A DNA stretch of 64,000 bases from Glycomyces sambucus (GTDB lineage Bacteria > Actinomycetota > Actinomycetes > Mycobacteriales > Micromonosporaceae): assembly GCF_900102815.1 (NCBI RefSeq), contig NZ_FNGF01000008.1:166872-230871 (forward strand). Direction: 5' to 3'. The position numbers and the translations under genes are program-made. The notes under the pieces were generated by a model. It did not search any database and was not told the DNA's origin. It saw only the letters and a program-made list of their open reading frames with translations. Each line of letters starts with the position of its first letter. Position 1 is the stretch's first letter. Of the stretch, positions 15,697-24,738 are shown piece after piece.

Positions 15697-16587
15697 ATGA
15701 CAGCGAGAGCCACCGAGGCCGGAAGACGAACACCGGCCGAACCGTCCGCGGCCGCGAAGCGACCGGCGGACGACTCTCGCACCGCGAAGCGGACGCTGGC
15801 CGACGACGCGTACGCCGAGCTCAAGGCCCGGATCATGCGCTCTGAACTCGCGCCCGGGGTGAAGCTGAGCATCGACGGCATGGCGAAGGAGCTGGCGTTC
15901 TCGCAGACGCCGATCCGGGAGGCGCTGGCGCGCTTGGAGTCCGAGGGCCTGCTGGCCCGGCGCCCGCTGAGCGGGTACACCGTGGCGCCGCTGCTCTCGG
16001 CCGCCGAGTTCGCCGACCTCTTCGACCTCCGCATGATGCTCGAACCCCTCGCGGCCCGGCGCGCGGCCGAGTGCGCTCGGGCATCCGCGGCAGCGTCTGG
16101 CGCCGCTGCGGGGCACACGGCCGCCGCGGACGGCGGCGAGGCGGGTCCCGGCACCGCCGCCGGGAGCGCGGCCGACTCGGTTGCCGCCTTCGCCGCGGAC
16201 GGTGGCGACGCGGCGGACTTCCCGCTCCTCCTCGACGCGGCCCGCACGCCGGAGCCCGGGGCCGGGAAGCTCGCGTTCACCGCGGCCGACCGGCGGTTCC
16301 ACGACGCGGTCGCCGCGCTGAGCGGCAGCGCCCAGATCGCGAAGGCGATCCGGCGCCTCGACGCGCACCTGCACCTCCACCGGGCCTACATCGCGCCCGA
16401 GTCGATCTCCGAGACCGAGGCCGAGCACTTGGCGGTCGCGGAGGCTATCATTGCTCAGCAACCGCTTGCCGCCGAAGCGGCGATGCGCCGCCACCTCGAA
16501 CGCTCGAAGGTGCGGCACGCCGCCGCCTTCGCCGCCGCCGACGCCCTGACCGCACCGAAGCCCAAGCGCGCCAGGGCAAGCCGGTAA
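15697..16587 (+). CDS. GntR-family regulator, FCD subfamily, with an Ala/Gly-rich insertion
   Basis: Predicted repressor of the divergent fucose operon, and of its own operon with lutABC. It has 296 residues. The winged HTH covers about 30-95 (AYAELKARIMRSELAPG, FSQTPIREALARLESEGLL). The FCD ligand domain has its metal residues in DRRFHDAV, EAEHLAVAEAI and MRRHLE. An Ala/Gly-rich block at about residues 127-180 interrupts FCD helices; typical relatives are near 220-240 residues. It probably starts leaderless. The gap of 52 bp to lutA suggests cotranscription. Confidence 0.9.
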   Translation: MTARATEAGRRTPAEPSAAAKRPADDSRTAKRTLADDAYAELKARIMRSELAPGVKLSIDGMAKELAFSQTPIREALARLESEGLLARRPLSGYTVAPLLSAAEFADLFDLRMMLEPLAARRAAECARASAAASGAAAGHTAAADGGEAGPGTAAGSAADSVAAFAADGGDAADFPLLLDAARTPEPGAGKLAFTAADRRFHDAVAALSGSAQIAKAIRRLDAHLHLHRAYIAPESISETEAEHLAVAEAIIAQQPLAAEAAMRRHLERSKVRHAAAFAAADALTAPKPKRARASR

Positions 16588-16639
16588 CGCCGGACCGGCG
16601 CACAGGGAAACCGACCGAGAGAGAAGAGGTGACCGCGCG

Positions 16640-17335
16640 ATGGAGCGCGTAGCGCTGTTCATCACCTGCGTCAACGACGCCCTCTTCCCCGAGACGCCCA
16701 AGGCGGTCGTCACCGTCCTCGAACGCCTCGGCTACGAGGTCGACTTCCCCGCCGCCCAGACCTGCTGCGGCCAGATGCACGCCAACTCGGGGTACAAGGA
16801 CGACGCGACCCGCCTCGCCCGCGCCTTCGACGACGTCTTCGGCGGCTACGACGCGATCGTCACCCCCTCCGGCTCGTGCGCGGCCATGGCCCGCGACCAG
16901 TACCCGCACCTCACCGGTTCCGGCATCGGGCGGCGGGTCCACGAGCTCTCGGAGTTCCTGGTCGACGTCGCGGGCGTGGAGGACGTGGGCGCGCACTTCC
17001 CCCACACCGTCACCTACCACCCGACCTGCCACGGCACCCGCGCACTCGGCCTGGGCGACAAGCCGCTCCGCCTCCTGCGCGCGGTCGGCGGCATCGACCT
17101 CGTCGGTCTGCCCGCCGCCGACCAGTGCTGCGGCTTCGGCGGGACCTTCGCCCTGAAGAACTCCGAGGTCTCCTCCGCGATGCTCGCCGACAAGTGCGCC
17201 AACGCCGCCGCCACCGGCGCGGAGTACCTGGCCGCGGCCGACAACTCGTGCCTGACGCACATCGGCGGCGGGGTCTCGCGCAGCGGCGGCCCCCGCCCGA
17301 TCCACTACGCCGAGATCCTGGCGAGCACCGCGTGA
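16640..17335 (+). CDS. lutA: L-lactate utilisation protein LutA ((Fe-S)-binding, CCG domains)
   Basis: Subunit of the flavin-independent LutABC complex that oxidises L-lactate to pyruvate. It has 231 residues with two cysteine-rich CCG domains: TCCGQMHANSGY near 46 and QCCGFGGTFALK near 157, each with the preceding Cys/His region (YHPTCHGTR). ATG 16640 follows a purine-rich GAGAAGAGG. The stop overlaps lutB by four bases. Its position downstream of the regulator links lactate use to the fucose pathway, which releases L-lactate. Confidence 0.94.
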   Translation: MERVALFITCVNDALFPETPKAVVTVLERLGYEVDFPAAQTCCGQMHANSGYKDDATRLARAFDDVFGGYDAIVTPSGSCAAMARDQYPHLTGSGIGRRVHELSEFLVDVAGVEDVGAHFPHTVTYHPTCHGTRALGLGDKPLRLLRAVGGIDLVGLPAADQCCGFGGTFALKNSEVSSAMLADKCANAAATGAEYLAAADNSCLTHIGGGVSRSGGPRPIHYAEILASTA

Positions 17336-18750
17336 ACGACATCGTCCCCGCCGCGTCCCTGATCCCGGCCGACGCGCCGTTCCCCAAGGCCGCCAAGGTG
17401 GCCCTGGGCATGCCGCAGCTGCGCAAGAACCTCGCCCACGCCACCGGCACCATCAGGGCCAAGCGCGCCAAGGTCGCCGGGGAGCTCGACGACTGGGAGC
17501 AGCTGCGCGACACCGCGGCCGCCGTCAAGGCCGGCGTCCAGCGGCGCCTGCCGGAGCTCGCGATGCGGTTCGAGGAGCGCGCGACCGCCGCGGGCGCCGT
17601 GGTCCACTGGGCGCGGGACGCCGCGGAGGCGAACGCGATCGCGGCGCGGCTCGTGCGCGAGGCGGGCGCCGAGGAGGTCGTCAAGGTCAAGTCGATGGCC
17701 ACCCAGGAGATCGAGCTCAACGAGCACTTCGCGGCCGAGGGCCTGCGCGCCTTCGAGACCGACCTGGCCGAACTCATCGTGCAGCTCGCCGAGGACAAGC
17801 CGAGCCACATCCTGGTGCCCGCGATCCACTACAACCGCACCGAGATCCGCGACATCTTCGACCAGCGGATGGGCGACGCCCCCGCGGGCCTGACCGACGA
17901 CCCGGCGGCGCTCGCCGAGGCCGCGCGGCTGCACCTGCGCCGGCGCTTCCTGTCGGCCACGGTCGCGGTGTCGGGGGCGAACTTCGCGATCGCCGAGACC
18001 GGGTCCCTGGTCGTGGTCGAGTCGGAGGGCAACGGGCGCATGTGCCTGACGATGCCCGAGACGCTCATCAGCATCGTCGGGATCGAGAAGCTGCTGCCGG
18101 AGACCGCCGACCTGGAGGTGTTCATGCAGCTCCTGCCGCGGTCGTCCACAGGGGAGCGGATGAACCCGTACACGTCGGTGTGGACCGGGGTCCGCGAGGG
18201 CGACGGGCCGCGGCACGTGCACGTCATCCTGCTCGACAACGGCCGCACGAACGTCCTCGCCGACGAGGTGGGCCGCCAGGCGCTCTCGTGCATCCGCTGC
18301 TCGGCCTGCCTGAACGTGTGCCCGGTGTACGAGCGGACCGGCGGCCACGCGTACGGGCACGTGTACCCCGGCCCGATCGGCGCGATCCTCGCGCCGCAAC
18401 TGGAACCGGGCCGCCACGATGACCTCCCGTACGCCTCCAGCCTGTGCGGCGCCTGCTACGAGGTCTGCCCGGTCAAGATCGACATCCCCGAAGTGCTCGT
18501 GCACCTGCGCCAGCAGGGCCCGCACGCCGCCGGGGAGCGGGCCGCGATGGGCGCGGCCGAAGCCGTCATGGCCCGCCCGCGCCTGTGGCGCACGGCCCTG
18601 CGCGCCGCGCGGCTCGGTTCGATGCCGTGGCGCCGCAAGGGATTCGTGCGGCGGATGCCGTGGCCCGCATCGAAGTGGACGGTGAGCCGGGACCTGCCGG
18701 TGCCGCCGAAGGAGTCGTTCCGGGACTGGTGGAAGGAGCGCGAGCGGTGA
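17332..18750 (+). CDS. lutB: L-lactate utilisation protein LutB (iron-sulfur)
   Basis: The large subunit of LutABC, 472 residues. The N-terminal LUD domain carries KSMATQEIELNEHF and VSGANFAIAETGSLV. Two 4Fe-4S motifs follow: CIRCSACLNVCPVYE and CGACYEVCPVKIDIP. The GTG 17332 start shares GTGA with the lutA stop. The C-terminus ends with the typical WxxSRD/PPKESFRDWW tail. Confidence 0.95.
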   Translation: MNDIVPAASLIPADAPFPKAAKVALGMPQLRKNLAHATGTIRAKRAKVAGELDDWEQLRDTAAAVKAGVQRRLPELAMRFEERATAAGAVVHWARDAAEANAIAARLVREAGAEEVVKVKSMATQEIELNEHFAAEGLRAFETDLAELIVQLAEDKPSHILVPAIHYNRTEIRDIFDQRMGDAPAGLTDDPAALAEAARLHLRRRFLSATVAVSGANFAIAETGSLVVVESEGNGRMCLTMPETLISIVGIEKLLPETADLEVFMQLLPRSSTGERMNPYTSVWTGVREGDGPRHVHVILLDNGRTNVLADEVGRQALSCIRCSACLNVCPVYERTGGHAYGHVYPGPIGAILAPQLEPGRHDDLPYASSLCGACYEVCPVKIDIPEVLVHLRQQGPHAAGERAAMGAAEAVMARPRLWRTALRAARLGSMPWRRKGFVRRMPWPASKWTVSRDLPVPPKESFRDWWKERER

Positions 18751-19370
18751 ACGCGCGCGAGGAGATCCTGGCGCGGATGCGCGAGGCCCTGCAGGACGCG
18801 TCCCCGGCGCCGGAGGTCCCGCGCGAGTACCGCCGGGCCCTGGACCCCGGGGTCGACATCGTCGCGGTGCTCGTCGACCGCCTCGTGGACTACAAGGCCA
18901 CCGTGCACCACGGGACCGCGGCCATCGAGCGGGCCCTGGAGGGGGCGCGCCGCGTGGCCGTCCCGGCGGACCTGCCCGCGCAGTGGCGCGTGGGGAGCGC
19001 CGAGTTCGTCGAGGACCGCGGGCTCACCACGGAGGAACTGGACGCAGTGGACGCGGTGCTCACCGGATGCGCTGCGGCCGTTGCGGTCTCGGGGACGATC
19101 ATGCTCGACGCGGGCGAGGCCCAGGGCCGGCGCGCGCTCACGCTGGTCCCCGACCACCACGTGGTCGTGGTCCGCCGCGACCAGATCGTCGGGCACCTCG
19201 CCGAGGCGCTGCCCCGGCTCGACCCTGCCGCGCCGCAGACCTGGATCTCGGGGCCCTCGGCGACCAGCGACATCGAACTCCAGCGGGTCGAGGGCGTGCA
19301 CGGCCCCCGCCGCCTCGACGTCGTCATCGCGGACGAGCGGACCGGCCCGCTCGCGGGACCGGCGGCCTAG
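18747..19370 (+). CDS. lutC: L-lactate utilisation protein LutC (LUD domain)
   Basis: The third LutABC subunit, 207 residues, with a LUD-domain fold. Recognisable segments are GCAAAVAVSGTIMLDAG, LVPDHHVVVV and the terminal SGPSATSDIELQRVEGVHGPR. GTG 18747 overlaps the lutB stop (GTGA). Its TAG stop overlaps the TAG of the convergent glycosyltransferase gene in a shared CTAG (19367-19370). Confidence 0.95.
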   Translation: MNAREEILARMREALQDASPAPEVPREYRRALDPGVDIVAVLVDRLVDYKATVHHGTAAIERALEGARRVAVPADLPAQWRVGSAEFVEDRGLTTEELDAVDAVLTGCAAAVAVSGTIMLDAGEAQGRRALTLVPDHHVVVVRRDQIVGHLAEALPRLDPAAPQTWISGPSATSDIELQRVEGVHGPRRLDVVIADERTGPLAGPAA

Positions 19371-20077
19371 CGGCCGATCGCGGGGCGCTTGCTGCGCCGC
19401 ACGCGCTCGCGGCCGAGGAGCCAGAGCGCCTGGACGCCGTCCGTCCAGGTGATCTTCTTGCCCTCCTCGCGGCTGCGCGCGGTGTAGGAGATCGGGACCT
19501 CGTAGGGGCGGATGCCGCTCTTGAGGAGCTTCGCCGTCAGCTCGGCCTCCATCCCGAACCCGCCCGAGCGGATGTTCAGGTCGAGGTAGAGCTGGCGCGG
19601 CAGGAGCTTGTAGCAGGTCTCCAGGTCGGAGATGTACGAGTTGAAGAGGATGTTCGCCGCGAGGGTGATCCCCTTGTTGCCCATGACGTACCAGAACGAG
19701 TACGCCGAGTGGGAGCCGAAGGACCGGGAGCCGTAGACGACCTCGGCCCGGCCCTCCAGGACCGGGGTGAGGAGCCGGGGCAGGTCGGCGGCGTCGTACT
19801 CGCCGTCGGCGTCGAACACCACGATGCTGTCGCCGGTCGCGGCCTTCGCCGCGGTGCGGATCGCCGCGCCCTTGCCCTTGTTGCGGTCGTGGCGGATCAG
19901 CCGGACCCGCGCATTGTCCTCGAAGGACTGGAGGACCTCCCAGGAGCGGTCGCGGGAGCCGTCGTCGACCACGACGATCTCCGTCTCCCCGGGGAACTCC
20001 ACCGCGAGCAGCTCTTTCAGCGTCCCGGCTGCGAGGCGTTCCTCATTGAATACCGGGACGAGTACTGACAACAGCAT
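19367..20077 (-). CDS. Family-2 glycosyltransferase (polyprenyl-phosphate sugar transferase type)
   Basis: A GT-A fold glycosyltransferase of 236 residues. It starts MLLSVLVPVFNEE, followed by VVVDDGSRDRS, the DADGEYDAADL metal/nucleotide motif and the RSFGSHSAY and GFGMEAELTAKL segments typical of dolichyl/polyprenyl-phosphate glucose or mannose synthases. There are no clear C-terminal membrane helices. GGAG precedes ATG 20077. It is divergent from a large polytopic protein that could use the lipid-linked sugar, as GT-C enzymes do. Donor sugar unknown. Confidence 0.92.
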   Translation of the reverse strand: MLLSVLVPVFNEERLAAGTLKELLAVEFPGETEIVVVDDGSRDRSWEVLQSFEDNARVRLIRHDRNKGKGAAIRTAAKAATGDSIVVFDADGEYDAADLPRLLTPVLEGRAEVVYGSRSFGSHSAYSFWYVMGNKGITLAANILFNSYISDLETCYKLLPRQLYLDLNIRSGGFGMEAELTAKLLKSGIRPYEVPISYTARSREEGKKITWTDGVQALWLLGRERVRRSKRPAIGR

Positions 20078-20161
20078 CTTGCTGCTCCATCCCCGCGCGT
20101 TCGAACACGATTGCATAACCATAACGCGAGCCCGCCGCGCCGTCACCTGCCGGATCGGGTC

Positions 20162-22294
20162 GTGTTGAATGGAGCGGTGCTGCTCGTCCTGTGGGTCCTG
20201 GCCCTGCTCCCGGCGCTCGCCTACGCCCTGCGGCCCCGCGACGGGGCGGTCCTCGCCCCCGCCCGCCTGGCGATCGTCAGATCCGCGATCCTGCTGGGCG
20301 CCTTCGCGATCGGTGTCGTCGAGGCCGCGTCCGCGTTCGGGGCGCTCACGTTCGGGACGGTCCTGGCCGCCTGGCTCGGCGCCACCGCGGCCGTCGCCGC
20401 CGCGGTCGTCGTCCGCTGCGTCAAGGACGTCGACTCCGGCGGGACCCGCGGGCAGTCCCTCGACGTGCTCCGCGAGGAGCTGCGCTCGCGGCGCGGCGCC
20501 ACCCGCCGCACCTGGCGCCGCACGCGCAGCGCCGCCGCCGCGGCCCCCGCCTGGCAGTGGGCGCTCGGGTGCGTCATCGCGATCCTCGCCATCAGCGCCG
20601 CCGTCCTCGCGATCGCCTCCTCCCCCAACAACTTCGACTCCCAGACCTACCACCTGCCGCGCATCGAGCACTGGGTGCAGAACGGCTCGGTCGCCGTCTA
20701 CGCCACCGAGATCCACCGCCAGGTCGACCTCGGCCCCGGCGCCGAGTACCTCCTCACCCACCTGCGGCTGCTCTCGGGCGGCGACGGCGCCTACAACCTC
20801 CTCCAGTACCTCGCCGGCATCGGCGCCGTCCTCGCCGCCTCCCGCATCACCGCGCAGCTCGGCGGCGGCCCCCTCGCCCAGCTCGCCACCGTCTTCATCC
20901 TCGCCACCACCCCCGAGGTCCTGCTCCAGGCCACCTCCACGCAGGTCGACCTCGTCGCCGCCGCGTGGGTCGCCGCGCTCGCCACGGTGGTCCTCGACGA
21001 GTTCACCCGCCCGGGCGACGCCTCCGGCAGCGCCCTGCGCGCCGCCGCCCCCGGCACCGACGCGCTCTACCTCGGCCTCGCCCTGGGCCTCATCGCCGTC
21101 ACCAAGACCACCGGGCTCCTCGCCGCCGCCCCGCTCCTGCTCATCTGGGGCGTCGGGCGGCTCGTGCGCGACCGGCACCGCCGCCGGCCCTGCCTGTGCG
21201 GGCGCAGCCCCGGCCGCTGCTCGCGCGCCGACGCCTCCCGCGCCTGGGCCTCGCGCGGCAAGACCGTCCTCGCGTCGCTCGCGATCGTCGCCCTCATGCT
21301 CGCCCTCGCCGGGCCCTTCCTGCTGCGCATGCAGGCCGCGTTCGGCAGCCCCCTCGGCCCGCCGGTCCTGCACGAGTCCATCGGCGTCCAGACCGCCGAC
21401 CCGCGGCTGCTGTTGATCAACGCGCTCCGCATCGCCCACACCAACCTCGACACGCCCGTCTTCGTCCTCTCCGACGCCACCGCTGCGGCCATCGGCGGGC
21501 TCGCGCACCTCCTCGGCGTCGACGTCAACGACCCGCGGATCACGTTCGGCACCACCGAGTTCCCGGTGCCGGCCTGGTACCCCGACGAGGACCGCGCCGC
21601 GTTCCCGCTCACCGGCCTCGCCTCCCTCGCCGGGCTGGCCTGGTTCGCCGTCAAGGGCCCGCGGCTGCGCCGCGCCTACGCCGCCGCGCTCGTCGTCGCG
21701 TTCGTCGCCGTCGCCTGCACCGTCTCGTGGCAGCCGTGGGTGAACCGGCTCGTGCTCTTCCTCGTCGTCCTCGGCGCCCCCGCCGCCGGGCTCCTCGCCG
21801 CCGCCCTCGTCAAAGGGTTCGCGCGCTCGGCCGGGGACAGGCGGCGCCGCCGCACGGCCGTCGGCGTCATCGCCGCGTTCGCCGTCCTCGCCTCCGTCGC
21901 CGGGCTGCTCACCGTCGCGTACGGGTACCCGCGGCGCCTCACCGGCGCCTGGTCGGTCTTCAGCCTCACCGACATGGAGGAGCGGTTCGTGCGCCGCCTC
22001 GAATGGCTCCCCCAGTACGAGGCCGCCGCCGACGCGGTCGCGGCCACCGGGCCGGAGACCGTCGGGCTCGTCCAGGGCAACGACTCGTGGGAGTACCCGT
22101 GGTGGCTCCTGCTCCCGGACGCCGAGATCGTCGCCCTCGACTCCGTCGTCCCCGGACAGGAGCCCGCCGACCCCGCCTCGGTCGACGCGATCGTCTGCGC
22201 CGAGGACCTCGACCAGTGCGCCGACCTCACGCCGGCGGGCTGGGAGTTCGTCGACCTCGGCACCGTCGGCTACGCCCTGCCGCCCGGGGCCTGA
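20162..22294 (+). CDS. Polytopic membrane protein, GT-C (GT39-like) glycosyltransferase candidate
   Basis: About 710 residues with at least ten hydrophobic segments. A large loop contains SSPNNFDSQTYHLPRIEHW followed by VAVYATEIHRQ. This Asp-bearing first extracytoplasmic loop, between helices 1 and 2 of the core, is the place of the catalytic Asp in GT-C enzymes. The C-terminal soluble tail is small. It is best described as GT39/ArnT-like, probably glycosylating cell-envelope material with a polyprenyl-linked sugar made by the divergent GT2. The start is uncertain: GTG 20162 is taken, with TTG 20165 and GTG 20177 possible. Confidence 0.7.
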   Translation: MLNGAVLLVLWVLALLPALAYALRPRDGAVLAPARLAIVRSAILLGAFAIGVVEAASAFGALTFGTVLAAWLGATAAVAAAVVVRCVKDVDSGGTRGQSLDVLREELRSRRGATRRTWRRTRSAAAAAPAWQWALGCVIAILAISAAVLAIASSPNNFDSQTYHLPRIEHWVQNGSVAVYATEIHRQVDLGPGAEYLLTHLRLLSGGDGAYNLLQYLAGIGAVLAASRITAQLGGGPLAQLATVFILATTPEVLLQATSTQVDLVAAAWVAALATVVLDEFTRPGDASGSALRAAAPGTDALYLGLALGLIAVTKTTGLLAAAPLLLIWGVGRLVRDRHRRRPCLCGRSPGRCSRADASRAWASRGKTVLASLAIVALMLALAGPFLLRMQAAFGSPLGPPVLHESIGVQTADPRLLLINALRIAHTNLDTPVFVLSDATAAAIGGLAHLLGVDVNDPRITFGTTEFPVPAWYPDEDRAAFPLTGLASLAGLAWFAVKGPRLRRAYAAALVVAFVAVACTVSWQPWVNRLVLFLVVLGAPAAGLLAAALVKGFARSAGDRRRRRTAVGVIAAFAVLASVAGLLTVAYGYPRRLTGAWSVFSLTDMEERFVRRLEWLPQYEAAADAVAATGPETVGLVQGNDSWEYPWWLLLPDAEIVALDSVVPGQEPADPASVDAIVCAEDLDQCADLTPAGWEFVDLGTVGYALPPGA

Positions 22295-22365
22295 ACCACA
22301 GCGCCCCGCGCCGTCCTCGGCGGGGCTCTCCGGTCCCGCGGATGCGGCCCCGTTAACCTGGGCGC

Positions 22366-22941
22366 ATGCTGCTTAGCGATCGCGACATCCTCGATGCCGT
22401 CAAGTCGGGCCGCCTCGGCATCGACCCGTTCGACGAGGAGCTCGTGCAGCCCTCCAGCATCGACGTGCGCCTCGACCGCCGCTTCCGGGTCTTCAACAAC
22501 CAGAAGTACACGCACATCGACCCCGCCGAGCAGCAGGACGACCTCACCTCGGCCGTCGAGGTCGACGGCGACGAGCCGTTCGTGCTCCACCCGAGCGAGT
22601 TCGTCCTCGCCTCGACGCTGGAGGTCATCAGCCTCCCCGCCGACCTCGCCGCCCGCCTCGAAGGCAAGTCGAGCCTCGGGCGCCTGGGCCTGCTCACCCA
22701 CTCCACCGCCGGGTTCATCGACCCCGGGTTCTCCGGGCACGTCACCCTGGAGCTCTCCAACGTCGCCAACCTGCCGATCACCCTGTGGCCCGGCATGAAG
22801 ATCGGCCAGCTCTGCCTCTTCGGGCTCTCCAGCCCCGCCGAGAAGCCCTACGGGCAGGGCGCGAACTTCTCCCGCTACCAGGACCAGCGCGGCCCCACCC
22901 CGTCCAAGTCCTGGATGCACTGGCGCACCTGGCCCACGTAG
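22366..22941 (+). CDS. dcd: dCTP deaminase (possibly bifunctional dCTP deaminase/dUTPase)
   Basis: Converts dCTP towards dUMP for thymidylate supply. It has 191 residues, normal length. Family motifs are [35 protein letters not shown] (catalytic region) and [15 protein letters not shown]. The C-terminal [16 protein letters not shown] is typical of actinobacterial Dcd, several of which also hydrolyse dUTP. TAACCT at 22354-22359 leaves six bases before the ATG, so the mRNA is probably leaderless. Confidence 0.96.
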   Translation: MLLSDRDILDAVKSGRLGIDPFDEELVQPSSIDVRLDRRFRVFNNQKYTHIDPAEQQDDLTSAVEVDGDEPFVLHPSEFVLASTLEVISLPADLAARLEGKSSLGRLGLLTHSTAGFIDPGFSGHVTLELSNVANLPITLWPGMKIGQLCLFGLSSPAEKPYGQGANFSRYQDQRGPTPSKSWMHWRTWPT

Positions 22942-23025
22942 CCCGACCGGCCGCGATACACCCGCCCGGGCCGCCAATCGAGCGAATCACCTGAATACGG
23001 GTGCTATCGGGCCTACGGTCGGTGT

Positions 23026-23874
23026 ATGAACTTCACGCAGAGCTTCCAGAACATGATGGACAGCGTCGTAGCGTTCCTCCCGCGAGCGCTCGCGTTCCTC
23101 GCCATCCTCGTCATCGGTTGGTTCGTCTCCAAGTGGATCGGCCGCCTCGTCGGGAAACTGCTCAACCGGGTCGGCCTCGACCGGGTCGGCGAGCGCTCCG
23201 GGCTGCGCCGCTTCACCGGCAAGTTCGAGCTGAGCGACCTGCTCGGCAAGGTCGTCTACTACATGCTGCTGCTGTTCACGCTGCAGCTGGCGTTCGGGGC
23301 CTTCGGGAACAACCCCGTGTCGACCCTGCTCAACCAGCTCGTCGGCTGGCTGCCGCTGCTGTTCGTCGCGCTCGTCATCGTCGTGGTCGCCTTCGCGATC
23401 GCCAACGCGGTGTTCAAGATCGTCGACGGCACCCTGGAGAACGCGAGCTACGGGCGGACCGTCGCCCGCGTCTGCCAGGTCGCCATCATCTTCTTCGGCG
23501 CCGTCGCCGCCTTCGGGCAGGTCGGCATCGCCACCACCGTCACCACGCCCATCATGTGGACGGTCCTCGCGATCATCGCCGGCGTCACCATCGTCGGCGT
23601 CGGCGGCGGCCTCGTCGCTCCGATGCGCGAGCGCTGGGAGCGGATGCTCGCCAGCGCCGAGACCGAGGCCGGGCGCATGAAGGACGACATGCAGGACGCG
23701 CGCACGCACGACGCGACCGCCTCCATGTCCCAGACGTACACCTCCGACCGCTACGGCACCGAGGTGAACACGCAGGTTCAGGAGCCCATGCCGCCCACCG
23801 GGGCGCCCGCGGCCGGCACGGCCGCACCGGGCGAACCGGGCGCGGCGGGCCGCATGGACCCGAACGACCGCTAG
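23026..23874 (+). CDS. Conserved TM-helix (MscS-like) membrane protein
   Basis: A 282-residue membrane protein with four to five hydrophobic helices. The repeated 'TM_helix' motif is seen at about 18-40 (PRALAFLAILVIGWFVSK) and again near 115 (VGWLPLLFVALVIVVVAF), each followed by a small amphipathic helix. This arrangement is related to the pore region of small mechanosensitive-type channels. The C-terminal 70 residues are hydrophilic, with Met/Pro-rich disorder. TACGGT (23014-23019) lies six bases before the ATG (leaderless pattern). Channel activity is inferred only. Confidence 0.8.
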   Translation: MNFTQSFQNMMDSVVAFLPRALAFLAILVIGWFVSKWIGRLVGKLLNRVGLDRVGERSGLRRFTGKFELSDLLGKVVYYMLLLFTLQLAFGAFGNNPVSTLLNQLVGWLPLLFVALVIVVVAFAIANAVFKIVDGTLENASYGRTVARVCQVAIIFFGAVAAFGQVGIATTVTTPIMWTVLAIIAGVTIVGVGGGLVAPMRERWERMLASAETEAGRMKDDMQDARTHDATASMSQTYTSDRYGTEVNTQVQEPMPPTGAPAAGTAAPGEPGAAGRMDPNDR

Positions 23875-23951
23875 CGTCCCGCCCGGGAGTCCATGTGTCC
23901 GGTCTCCCGGCAACGGCATGAACGCGCCGCTCGACCGGCCGCGTTCCGGCA

Positions 23952-23991
23952 GGGCCGGCCGCATCCCGTGCACGGGGGGTGCGGCCGGCCC
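23952..23991 (+). terminator. 16-bp imperfect hairpin after the TM-helix gene
   Basis: Arms 23952-23967 and 23976-23991 pair with one mismatch. It is about 80 bp downstream of the stop and is the best terminator candidate before tetR. Confidence 0.55.
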
Positions 23992-24075
23992 GCCGCATTC
24001 GGGCGGGAGTTCCGCCATGTGAAAGTGGGCTTTTGCTCCGTGTCCGCAGGACTACGCCCGAGTAACCTCATCGGG

Positions 24076-24672
24076 GTGGAAAAACGAACGGCAGACGGAC
24101 GGGGCGGGTCCAAGCGCCGCCGCGAGATCCTCGACGTCGCGGTCAAGCTGCTGGCCAAGCACGGCTACCACGGGGTCTCGATGGACGACATCGGCGCGGC
24201 CGCCTCCATCACCGGCCCGGCCCTGTACCACCACTTCAAGGGCGGCAAGGAGCAGATGCTCGCCGACGCCCTCATCCCCGTCTCCGAGCGGCTCCTCGCC
24301 GGCGGGCGCCACTGGGCCTCGGTCCACTCCGAGGACCCGCAGGCCGCGCTCGAAGCGCTCGTCGACTTCCACCTCGAAGTGGTCATCGACTCGCCCGAGA
24401 TCGTCATCCTCCACCTCCACGAGCTCGACCGGCTCCCCGAGGAGCCGCGCCGCGAGGTCCGCAAGCTCCAGCGCGTCTACGTCGAGGAGTGGGTCGGGGT
24501 CCTGTGCCGCCTGCGCGACGGCCTCAAACCCGAGCAGGCGCGGGTCCTCGCGCACGGCGCGTTCGGCCTCATGAACTCCACCCCGTACCTCTCGCTGGGC
24601 CAGGAGGTCAGCGCCGACGAGACCGCCGCGCTCCTGCGCGCCGCCGCCCTGCGGGCCCTCGACCCCGGCTGA
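24076..24672 (+). CDS. TetR-family regulator, presumably of the downstream HMG-CoA lyase
   Basis: A TetR repressor-type protein of 198 residues. The HTH is clear: RREILDVAVKLLAKHGYHG, MDDIGAAASITGPALYHHF, then KGGKEQMLADAL. The ligand domain is rich in His and acidic residues (EIVILHLHELDRLP) and resembles regulators of acyl-CoA catabolism. GTG 24076 follows TAACCT (24063-24068) after seven bases, a leaderless arrangement; an upstream extension has no HTH homology and is rejected. It is 66 bp upstream of mvaB, so probably in one unit. Confidence 0.9.
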   Translation: MEKRTADGRGGSKRRREILDVAVKLLAKHGYHGVSMDDIGAAASITGPALYHHFKGGKEQMLADALIPVSERLLAGGRHWASVHSEDPQAALEALVDFHLEVVIDSPEIVILHLHELDRLPEEPRREVRKLQRVYVEEWVGVLCRLRDGLKPEQARVLAHGAFGLMNSTPYLSLGQEVSADETAALLRAAALRALDPG

Positions 24673-24738
24673 TCCCGCATCGCGGGACGACGGGATAGCA
24701 TGGGCGGGGCAGCGGTCCACCGAGGGACGGAGTCGGCG

